From Methanosphaera sp. (GTDB taxonomy: Archaea; Methanobacteriota; Methanobacteria; Methanobacteriales; Methanobacteriaceae): a stretch of 11,679 nucleotides of DNA. Under the pieces are notes generated by a model that saw only the letters and a program-made list of their open reading frames with translations, did no database searches and was not told where the DNA came from. The position numbers and the translations under genes were made by a program. Below, in pieces: positions 6,177-11,679 of the stretch (its first letter is position 1; each line of letters starts with the position of its first letter). The stretch is taken from assembly GCA_013330915.1 (NCBI GenBank), contig DUHK01000013.1, positions 1 through 11,679 of the forward strand. Direction: 5' to 3'.

Positions 6177-7354
6177 ATTTCCACCCCTAATTCTTTTGCA
6201 ACAGTAAACATGTCCTTATCTCCTCTTCCAGACAAATTCACGATTATTGTTTTACCTTTGTTCTCCTCTTTTTTTGCATACTTGATTGCATATGCTATTG
6301 CATGTGAACTTTCCAGTGCAGGTATGATTCCTTCAGTTTCACATAGTATTTTCAATGCTTCCAAGGCTTCGTCATTGTTTATAGGAACATATTGAGCTCT
6401 GTTAATGCTGTTTAAATAAGCATGTTCTGGTCCCACACCCGGATAATCCAGTCCTGCAGATACGCTGCTGGTTTCACTTATCTGTCCATCTTCATTCTGT
6501 AAAATAACAGATAATGAACCGTGTAAAATACCTTCACTACCTTTCGTGAGGGTGGCTCCGTGTTCTATGCCTTCTGTTCCTTCACCACCTGCTTCCACAC
6601 CAATCAAATCAACATCCACATCATCAACAAATCCGCTGAAGATTCCCATTGCATTACTTCCTCCACCAACACAGGCAATGATGGTGTCAGGAAGCTTTCC
6701 TTCCAATTCTAAAATTTGTTTTCTGGCTTCATTTCCTATGACACTTTGGAAATATTTTACCATTGTTGGATATGGGTGTGGACCCATGGTTGTGCCTATA
6801 AGGTAATGTGTCGTATCCAAATTAGAAATCCAGTATCTGAATGCTTCATTAATGGAATCTTTTAAAGTCTTTGAACCCATATCAACAGGAATTACTTCTG
6901 CTCCTGATAATTCCATACGGAACACATTCAATTTTTGTCTTTCCACGTCTTTTGCACCCATGAAAACCTTCACATCCAAACCTAATTTTGCACCTATAAC
7001 TGCAGTTGCAATTCCATGTTGTCCTGCACCAGTTTCAGCAATAAGTTGGGTTTTTCCCATGTATTTGGCCAGCAATCCCTGTCCAATGGCATTGTTTATT
7101 TTATGAGCGCCGGTATGTAACATATCCTCTCTTTTTAAGTATATTTTACAACCTAACTTCTTGGATAAATTTTCAGCAAAGTATAATCCTGTAGGTCTTC
7201 CTGCAAATTCCCTTAAATATAAATTTAATTCATTCGTAAATTCCTCGTCATCTTTATATTTATAAAATGCTTCTTCCAATTCTTCTATGGCAGGTATCAA
7301 TAGTTCCGGTACAAAAATACCACCATATTTTCCAAATTTTCCATCATATTTCAT
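6173..7354 (-). CDS. trpB: Tryptophan synthase beta chain (TrpB1 type)
   Basis: The PLP enzyme that joins indole and L-serine to give tryptophan, in complex with TrpA. At 393 residues it has the TrpB1 size. The PLP lysine is Lys85 in HTGAHKINNA (80-89). The catalytic Glu107 lies in AETGAGQHG. The phosphate-binding glycine loop reads CVGGGSNAMG, followed by LDYPGVGPEHAYL and the C-terminal SGRGDKDM. The close partnership with trpA (4-base overlap) and the motif details mark it as the TrpA-partner form rather than the longer stand-alone TrpB2. It starts at an ATG four bases after the trpF stop, with AAGGA in the end of trpF about 11 bases upstream. It contains one of only two Trp residues in the whole set of pathway enzymes. 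Confidence 0.97.
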   Translation of the reverse strand: MKYDGKFGKYGGIFVPELLIPAIEELEEAFYKYKDDEEFTNELNLYLREFAGRPTGLYFAENLSKKLGCKIYLKREDMLHTGAHKINNAIGQGLLAKYMGKTQLIAETGAGQHGIATAVIGAKLGLDVKVFMGAKDVERQKLNVFRMELSGAEVIPVDMGSKTLKDSINEAFRYWISNLDTTHYLIGTTMGPHPYPTMVKYFQSVIGNEARKQILELEGKLPDTIIACVGGGSNAMGIFSGFVDDVDVDLIGVEAGGEGTEGIEHGATLTKGSEGILHGSLSVILQNEDGQISETSSVSAGLDYPGVGPEHAYLNSINRAQYVPINNDEALEALKILCETEGIIPALESSHAIAYAIKYAKKEENKGKTIIVNLSGRGDKDMFTVAKELGVEI

Positions 7355-7358
7355 AGTA

Positions 7359-8039
7359 TCATAGTTCCTTAGTCATTTTAAGAATTTTCTTTATTTGAGT
7401 TACGTTCTTTCTTCCGGGGCTGATTTCAACGCCACTGTTTAAATCAATCATATCGAAATAACATAAATTCTCTTGAACTGTTTCAAGATATTCAAGATTT
7501 AATCCGCCGGCCAGTATTACATTAATGTTCCTGTTAACCGATTTGATAATTTTACTTGCACGTACTGCTGTTTCAATCGGTATTTGTTTGTTTGTTCCAC
7601 CTGTTAATCCGTCATCAACATAATCCAATAGGATATTTTCACAATTGAGACCATACATTTTAATTTCATCAATAACTTTTTTGTCTATGCTTTTGCTCAA
7701 TCCAATTACCTTTGTAATGTTTAAATGATTACAGTTGTGGTATTGATTTAACCATTGTAAATATATAAGATCGTAATGGTTTAATGAGTGTAATTGAATA
7801 TTGAATATTTGGGTTCTATTTATGGTTTCAATAGTCTTATAAGCGTTATCTGGTTCCAATACCAAAGTTCCCGTGTGTTTGTTCTTTAATTTTTTTCCAA
7901 GATAGTTAATTCTATTGATTGAAATGTTCCTTTTTGATCTTTCAATATTTATAAAACCTATGCGGTCTACATTCATTTTTTCTATTTTCTTCATTTCCTT
8001 TTCATCAGTAATTCCACATACCTTTACTTTAATGGTCAC
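7359..8039 (-). CDS. trpF: Phosphoribosylanthranilate isomerase (divergent)
   Basis: This enzyme converts phosphoribosylanthranilate to the ribulose form (CdRP), the third pathway step. It has 226 residues, slightly long for the family, and is a (beta/alpha)8 barrel. Motifs: KVCGIT (5-11) with the general base Cys8; IQLH (81-84); LLDY (137-140) with the general acid Asp139; GGTN (147-150), the family's GGTGxxF in altered form; ILAGGLN (175-181); and DLNSGVEISPGRKN (199-212), like DVSSGVExxPGxKD. The catalytic pair is intact, so it is probably active although clearly diverged. It starts at GTG 8039, where a very strong GGGAGGT lies six bases upstream. Its place between trpC and trpB supports the call. 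Confidence 0.93.
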   Translation of the reverse strand: MTIKVKVCGITDEKEMKKIEKMNVDRIGFINIERSKRNISINRINYLGKKLKNKHTGTLVLEPDNAYKTIETINRTQIFNIQLHSLNHYDLIYLQWLNQYHNCNHLNITKVIGLSKSIDKKVIDEIKMYGLNCENILLDYVDDGLTGGTNKQIPIETAVRASKIIKSVNRNINVILAGGLNLEYLETVQENLCYFDMIDLNSGVEISPGRKNVTQIKKILKMTKEL

Positions 8040-8045
8040 ACCAAT

Positions 8046-8052
8046 ACCTCCC
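8046..8052 (-). promoter_or_regulatory. Strong ribosome binding site for the GTG start of trpF
   Basis: GGGAGGT on the - strand begins directly after the trpC stop codon and is spaced six bases from GTG 8039. It fixes this non-ATG start and probably offsets its weaker codon. It is among the best ribosome sites in the operon. Confidence 0.75.
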
Positions 8053-8847
8053 TTAATCTTTTAATGTCAAACTAAGCTGATTTATGTAATTTCCAATTTC
8101 AGAAGAATGTCTGTCTTTTAAGATACTGGTACCAATTAAAACAGCATCGGCACCATAATTTCTTAACAGTTGTGCATCTTCTATGCTTTCAACTCCACTT
8201 TCGGAAATCAAATAATTCGGAACGTATTTTCTTAACTTTTCAGTAGTTTCCAAATCAACAGTTAAATTAGTTAAATTTCTATTATTGATTCCTATTATTT
8301 TAGGATTCAAATCAATAACCTGATTAATGTCTTCAATATCATGACATTCTATAATCGCATCCAAGCCAAGATTCTCACAGATATTAATATAACCATCCAT
8401 ATCAGGACATATCCCGTTTATTAACAGGATGCAACTGGCATTGTTTATTGCGGATTCATAAATCATGTATTCATCAACAACAAAATCTTTTCGCAATAAC
8501 GGTTTGGATGTCAACCGGTTGGCAGTTTTGAAATTTTCAATGTTGCTGTTAAAATACACTTCTTCAGTTAATACAGATATCATGTCAACAGGATATTTAT
8601 CATAAAGTTGAATAATCTCTTCAACTTTTAATGAAGTAATATCTCCTTTTGAAGGGCTTGCAGGTTTATATTCAGCTATAAGTTTGGTTGTTTTGCCCTC
8701 TTTAAGCTTTTCTTCAAATCTGAATTTCTCCGTTTTTGTTGAAACAAAATCATATGCTTCCTTTTTGATTTCTTCCAATGATTTCTTATTCTTATTTTTC
8801 ATCAGGATTTTCATTTTGTTTTCAACAATTTTTTCTATAACATTCAT
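8053..8847 (-). CDS. trpC: Indole-3-glycerol phosphate synthase
   Basis: This enzyme closes the ring of CdRP with loss of CO2 and water to give indole-3-glycerol phosphate, the substrate of TrpA. It has 264 residues and is not fused to trpF. The catalytic set of the barrel can be read: Glu59 and Lys61 in AEYKPASPSKG (58-68), Lys120 in LRKDFVVDEYMIYES (118-132), Glu167 in AIIECHD, Asn189 in GINNRNL, and Glu216-Ser217 in SESGV. The phosphate site ends with VLIGTS (236-241). The Arg of the common KRASPSKG is Pro here, next to catalytic Lys61. The ATG at 8847 is eight bases after the trpG stop, with AAGGA in the end of trpG. The N-terminal 55 residues are rich in Lys and Glu, as usual for the extra N-terminal helix. 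Confidence 0.96.
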   Translation of the reverse strand: MNVIEKIVENKMKILMKNKNKKSLEEIKKEAYDFVSTKTEKFRFEEKLKEGKTTKLIAEYKPASPSKGDITSLKVEEIIQLYDKYPVDMISVLTEEVYFNSNIENFKTANRLTSKPLLRKDFVVDEYMIYESAINNASCILLINGICPDMDGYINICENLGLDAIIECHDIEDINQVIDLNPKIIGINNRNLTNLTVDLETTEKLRKYVPNYLISESGVESIEDAQLLRNYGADAVLIGTSILKDRHSSEIGNYINQLSLTLKD

Positions 8848-8855
8848 AGTATCAG

Positions 8856-9428
8856 TTATCCTTGGATATCTAGGAAGTTTTTTATTATGACATCACCATA
8901 TGAACTGCCTATTGATTCAGGATGAAACTGAATACCGAATGTAGGATATGTTTCATGTTCTATGGCCATAATTATATTTTCGTCTGTAGTGCTGGTTACT
9001 TTAATCCCGTCAGGAATGCTTGCAGGGTCACAAATTAATGAATGATACCTTATTATTTCAAATTCTCGAGGAACATTGTTGAATAATTTTGATTTTTCAT
9101 GGATAATCACATCTTTTTTTCCATGTACCGGTAAATTTTTAATTATTCTGCCACCATATTCTATAAAGATTCCTTGATGACCTAAACAAACTCCCAATAT
9201 TGGAATGTGTCTGAATTTTTTAATTATTTCCTTGCATATTCCGAAATCACGTTCAACATTGGGATTACCAGGACCTGGTGATAATATGATATGGCTGGGA
9301 TTTAATTTTTCGATTTCCTTCAAGGATATTTCATCATTTCTTGCAACAGTTATATCCTCATTAAATTTTCCCACCAATTGGTACAGGTTATATGTAAATG
9401 AATCATAGTTATCTATAATCAGTATCAT
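8856..9428 (-). CDS. trpG: Anthranilate synthase, glutamine amidotransferase subunit
   Basis: A class I glutamine amidotransferase that supplies ammonia to TrpE. The 190 residues match the stand-alone family size. It opens with MILIIDNYDSFTYNLYQ, typical for TrpG/PabA, then has LSPGPGNP (49-56), the nucleophile Cys81 in GVCLGHQG, and the His169-Glu171 pair in FHPES (168-172). The ATG overlaps the trpE stop as ATGA. GAGGTGAT (9432-9439) inside the end of trpE gives a well-placed ribosome site, so the two subunits are translationally coupled. PabA is nearly identical in motifs, but the position between trpE and trpC makes the tryptophan role clear. It might also serve folate-type pathways if no separate pabA exists. 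Confidence 0.96.
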   Translation of the reverse strand: MILIIDNYDSFTYNLYQLVGKFNEDITVARNDEISLKEIEKLNPSHIILSPGPGNPNVERDFGICKEIIKKFRHIPILGVCLGHQGIFIEYGGRIIKNLPVHGKKDVIIHEKSKLFNNVPREFEIIRYHSLICDPASIPDGIKVTSTTDENIIMAIEHETYPTFGIQFHPESIGSSYGDVIIKNFLDIQG

Positions 9429-10801
9429 TCTATCACCTCTGTACCAGATTCTTTAAGGGCTTGAAGTAATGCTTGTCTTTTATGTCTGCATTCATTATAT
9501 TCTGATGTGGGATCGGAATCATATACTATTCCGGCCCCGGCCTGTATTTCGGCTCTTTGACCATATGTTGTCAATGTTCTTATGGTTATTGCAAAATCCG
9601 CATTTCCATTTAATGAGAAATATCCTACAGAACCTCCATACGGTCCACGGGCATATTTTTCTTTTTGATTTATTATTTCCATGGCTCTTATTTTTGGTGC
9701 TCCGCTTAATGTTCCTGCAGGGAATAATGAAGTAAATGCATCTACTGAATCTAATTCCTCACGGATATCTCCTGTAACATGACTGACCAGATGTTGTACG
9801 TGAGAAAATTTTTTAATATTATAAAATTCTTCAACATTGACACTCTTTCTTTTACTGATTTTTCCAATGTCATTTCTGGCTAAATCTACAAGCATTAAAT
9901 GTTCGGCCAGTTCCTTTTCATCATTAAGTAAGGATTGTTCTAAGTTTTTATCTTCTATGCTGTTTTTTCCTCGTGGTCTTGTTCCTGCAATAGGATAGGA
10001 TTCCACTTTTCCTCTTTCTAATCTCATCAGCATTTCCGGACTGGAACCGATAATTTCTCTTTCACCAAGTTTAATGTGGTACATGTAGGGTGATGGATTG
10101 ATTTTTCTTAGATGTTCATATAATGGTAATTTACTTCCCTTTATGACCAGATTTTCTGCATTTGAAATAACTGCCTGAAATATTTCACCATCTTCTATTA
10201 ATCTTTTAGTTTCCAGGATGTTGTTTTCATATTCCTCTTGTGTCAAATCTTCATCTAAAAGTTTATACTCTAAAATTCCATTTGAATGTTTTTGATTGTA
10301 GATTTGTTTTATTAATTCACTTCTATCTTCATTCAATGTTGTGTATTCACATTTTTTATTGATGTTGTCATAGATTATACAGTCTAAGAATAATCCAAAT
10401 TCAAAGTCAGGATAAATACTTTTGTTTGTTGGAATTTTTTCGATATATTTTATACTTTCATATGAAACGTAGCCTACTAAGCCTCCTCGAAATCCTTTTT
10501 CATGGTAATCTTTTATTATAAATTCCTTTAATTCCATGAAAGGATTTTCTGAATGATAACTTGTTGTTTTTGTATCCGTGATAATTTTTACTTCATTATC
10601 GTGTGCTAATATTTTAGCTATTGGATTAAATCCTATAATGGAATATCTGGATAATCCGTTATCAGATTCCATTGATTCTAGTAGAAAAACGTCATTATAA
10701 TTATAGTACAAGTTTTTAAATAGTTTAAATGGATTGTCTATTTCAATTTCCTTTGGTTTGGGTTTTTTAATTTTTTGTTTTAAATTGCCAAAAACACTCA
10801 C
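9425..10801 (-). CDS. trpE: Anthranilate synthase component I
   Basis: This subunit converts chorismate plus ammonia (from TrpG) to anthranilate, the committed step. It has 458 residues. The N-terminal half has LLES (40-43) and NPSPYMY (235-241), both known to form the tryptophan feedback site, so the enzyme is probably inhibited by tryptophan. The chorismate/Mg site has GSSPEML (252-258), PIAGTRPRGK (270-279), VDLARNDIGK (305-314), GTLSGAPKIRAMEII (363-377), GPYGGSVGYFS (386-396) and the C-terminal GAGIVYDSDP (422-431). These suit TrpE rather than isochorismate synthase. The start must be GTG 10801, since the codons before it in frame are GAA, ACA and a stop. Its own ribosome site is poor; the good one (AGGTGA) is 16 bases upstream and better placed for an out-of-frame ATG at 10811. 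No Trp codon is present in the gene. Confidence 0.95.
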   Translation of the reverse strand: MSVFGNLKQKIKKPKPKEIEIDNPFKLFKNLYYNYNDVFLLESMESDNGLSRYSIIGFNPIAKILAHDNEVKIITDTKTTSYHSENPFMELKEFIIKDYHEKGFRGGLVGYVSYESIKYIEKIPTNKSIYPDFEFGLFLDCIIYDNINKKCEYTTLNEDRSELIKQIYNQKHSNGILEYKLLDEDLTQEEYENNILETKRLIEDGEIFQAVISNAENLVIKGSKLPLYEHLRKINPSPYMYHIKLGEREIIGSSPEMLMRLERGKVESYPIAGTRPRGKNSIEDKNLEQSLLNDEKELAEHLMLVDLARNDIGKISKRKSVNVEEFYNIKKFSHVQHLVSHVTGDIREELDSVDAFTSLFPAGTLSGAPKIRAMEIINQKEKYARGPYGGSVGYFSLNGNADFAITIRTLTTYGQRAEIQAGAGIVYDSDPTSEYNECRHKRQALLQALKESGTEVIE

Positions 10802-10811
10802 TTCTGTTCAT
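10767..10811 (-). CDS. Possible 14-residue leader peptide overlapping trpE
   Basis: ATG 10811 opens a frame of 14 codons plus TAA (peptide MNRSECFWQFKTKN), shifted relative to trpE and covering its first eleven or so codons. AGGTGA (10818-10823) lies six bases before this ATG, a better arrangement than for the real trpE start ten bases further on. One Trp codon is present at position 8. What is seen is a short frame with good initiation signals. That it is translated, or that it senses tryptophan, is inference. A chance ATG after the A-run is a reasonable alternative. Confidence 0.35.
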   Translation of the reverse strand: MNRSECFWQFKTKN

Positions 10812-10855
10812 TTTTTTTCACCTTTGTTTTCTATATAATAATTACAACAAGGTAC

Positions 10856-10864
10856 TATTTAAAT
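10856..10864 (-). promoter_or_regulatory. TATA box of the trp operon
   Basis: ATTTAAATA on the - strand is preceded by TTAAAG, which could act as BRE. The expected transcription start is near 10830-10835. The leader would be about 30 bases to the GTG and 20 to ATG 10811, just long enough to contain the AGGTGA. A second AT-rich match (about 10833-10843) lies too near the gene to leave a ribosome site in the mRNA. Confidence 0.55.
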
Positions 10865-10865
10865 C

Positions 10866-10891
10866 TTTAATGTATAAATCTATACATTAAA
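10866..10891 (+). promoter_or_regulatory. Palindromic operator between trpE and trpY
   Basis: A perfect inverted repeat with 11-bp arms: TTTAATGTATA (10866-10876), spacer AATC, then its exact complement (10881-10891). It begins two bases from the trpE TATA box and ends on the first base of the trpY TATA box, covering both presumed BRE positions. Each arm contains TGTATA, one base different from the TGTACA TRP box known for Methanothermobacter TrpY. A third ATGTA half-site, as TACAT, lies at 10903-10907, 20 bp (about two helix turns) from the nearer palindrome half-site and just past the trpY TATA box. Binding of TrpY is inferred from position and symmetry. Confidence 0.7.
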
Positions 10892-10900
10892 AATATATAT
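10891..10900 (+). promoter_or_regulatory. TATA box of trpY
   Basis: AAATATATAT, part of a 14-bp symmetric AAAATATATATTTT (10890-10903), would place transcription start near 10920-10925 and give a leader of about 20 bases with GGAG at 10934-10937. It touches the operator palindrome, so autoregulation is likely. Confidence 0.5.
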
Positions 10901-10944
10901 TTTACATCTGATAATATAATTATAGATATATATGGAGAAAGAAT

Positions 10945-11448
10945 ATGTGGAAAAAGTTTTTTAACAAGTTTGACAATTATCCATCACAAAAAAAGGTTGC
11001 AAGAAAATTATTGCAATTGGGACTTAAAGTGGGAGAAAACAAGAAAGTATACTGTAATGATGTTGAAATAAACATATCCTCCTTAGCAAAATCTATTGAT
11101 ACTGATAGAAGGGTGGTATCTGCAACAATTGAGAATATTCTTTCAGATAAAGAGTTAAAAGAAATATTTACAAACATCAAATCTGCAGGAACTGTGCTTG
11201 CAAATATTTCACAAGAACTGGGATTGGGAGTAATTGAAATTGAGGGAGATGCCCAGAAAACAGGTATATTAAACCAAGTTACAAAACTTTTAGCTGATGA
11301 GAATATAAGTATAAGACAGGCATATGCATCTGATCCTGAGTTATTTGCAACACCTTACATGACAATAATTACTGATAATGCGGTGGATGGACGTATTATT
11401 CCTTTGTTATTGAAAATTGATGGTGTTAATAAAGTTTCCATGTACTGA
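10945..11448 (+). CDS. trpY: Tryptophan operon regulator, HTH plus ACT domain (TrpY-like)
   Basis: A 167-residue protein. Residues of about 14-72 are helical and include INISSLAKSIDTDRRVVSATIENIL (about 43-67), which reads as a helix-turn-helix DNA-binding segment. Residues of about 92-167 form an ACT-type ligand domain: GLGVIEIEGDAQKTGILNQVTKLLADENISIRQAYASDP, then YMTIITD and a closing IDGVNKVSMY strand. ACT domains bind amino acids, and this layout matches the archaeal 'ACT-domain regulator' family that includes TrpY of Methanothermobacter, which represses the trp operon with tryptophan and also its own gene. It is divergent from trpE with a palindrome between them, the same arrangement. 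Codon 2 is Trp, the only one in the protein. Start: GGAG (10934-10937) seven bases before the ATG. Ligand and targets are inferred from family and place. Confidence 0.87.
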   Translation: MWKKFFNKFDNYPSQKKVARKLLQLGLKVGENKKVYCNDVEINISSLAKSIDTDRRVVSATIENILSDKELKEIFTNIKSAGTVLANISQELGLGVIEIEGDAQKTGILNQVTKLLADENISIRQAYASDPELFATPYMTIITDNAVDGRIIPLLLKIDGVNKVSMY

Positions 11449-11560
11449 AATATTATCCTCAGATATAAATAATACTTGAAATAAATCATTTAATAAGAAT
11501 AAAAAAATAAATTGTAATATACTAAATATAATGTTTTAATTTAATAGGGAGGATAATTTT

Positions 11561-11679
11561 ATGTGTATAGCAGCACCTGCAAAAATATTAGAAATCAACA
11601 ATAATGTAGCTACTTGTGATTTTGGTGGAGTTAGGCAAGAAGCTAAATTAGATCTTGTTGAAGCAGATATAGGAAATTA
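11561..11679 (+). CDS. hypC: HypC/HupF hydrogenase maturation chaperone, N-terminal part
   Basis: Thirty-nine codons are visible before the window ends. The protein begins MCIAAPAKILEI, the HypC signature in which Cys2, exposed after removal of Met1, binds iron and the precursor of the hydrogenase large subunit. The next part, VATCDFGGVRQEAKLDLV, matches the family's 'A.vdfgGv.r.v.l.Lv' barrel strands. HypC works with HypD to assemble the Fe(CN)2CO group of [NiFe] hydrogenases in the cytoplasm, and methanogens need it for F420-reducing and other hydrogenases. The start is secure: GGGAGG (11547-11552) lies eight bases upstream. No T-run separates it from trpY 112 bases before, so partial co-transcription is possible, but the AT-rich gap may also hold its own promoter. 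Confidence 0.93.
   Translation, partial: MCIAAPAKILEINNNVATCDFGGVRQEAKLDLVEADIGN

Noticed and set aside
10801..10818. Programmed frameshift from ATG 10811 into trpE at the A-run
   Set aside because: The A-run lies before the ATG and so is not translated, and the trpE frame has its own GTG giving a normal N-terminus.
10802..10944. Exact TGTACA TRP boxes between trpE and trpY
   Set aside because: None is present; GGTACT (10851-10856) and the TGTATA arms are only near matches, so the operator call rests on symmetry and position.
1..11679. CRISPR arrays, tRNA or rRNA genes, transposases, attachment sites, defence genes
   Set aside because: Looked for on both strands; nothing with regular repeats, cloverleaf signals or such proteins is visible.

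Overview
The window looks like a piece of the chromosome of a very AT-rich methanogenic archaeon of the order Methanobacteriales. The reasons are: archaeal-type signals (TATA boxes, GGAGG/GGTGA ribosome sites, oligo-T terminators), a Pelota C-terminus, a MraY-like membrane glycosyltransferase of the kind linked to pseudomurein, a single-cluster ferredoxin, a HypC start, and a trp operon in the order trpEGCFBAD with a divergent HTH-ACT regulator, as known in Methanothermobacter. The very low GC suggests Methanosphaera or a Methanobrevibacter-like genus, but this is inference.

Left part (1-2888, + strand). After the 3' end of the Pelota gene come three separately controlled genes: a MraY-like polytopic membrane enzyme (355-1305), a very acidic mono-cluster ferredoxin (1434-1667) with its own TATA box and hairpin/oligo-T terminator, and a MurG-like GT-B glycosyltransferase (1836-2888). 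The MraY-like and MurG-like proteins could carry out successive lipid-linked steps of pseudomurein synthesis.

Middle and right part (2909-10801, - strand). A tight seven-gene tryptophan operon runs leftward: trpE, trpG, trpC, trpF, trpB, trpA, trpD. It encodes every step from chorismate to tryptophan. Junctions are 4-base overlaps or gaps of 2 to 13 bases, with ribosome sites inside the preceding gene or the gap, so translation is probably coupled. Downstream on the same strand, after 92 bases, is an atypical lipoamide-dehydrogenase-like flavoprotein (2909-4219). It converges on the MurG-like gene with only 20 bases between the stop codons.

Control region (10802-10944). trpE and the regulator gene (called trpY) are divergent. 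A perfect 11-bp inverted repeat with a 4-base spacer lies exactly between the two inferred TATA boxes, so one operator could control both promoters. A 14-codon reading frame with a well-placed ribosome site and one Trp codon overlaps the GTG start of trpE. It is either a leader peptide or an initiation oddity.

Right edge. After trpY, hypC (hydrogenase maturation) starts at 11561 and runs off the window. I saw no tRNA, rRNA, CRISPR array, insertion sequence or transfer boundary. Base composition looks uniform by eye.
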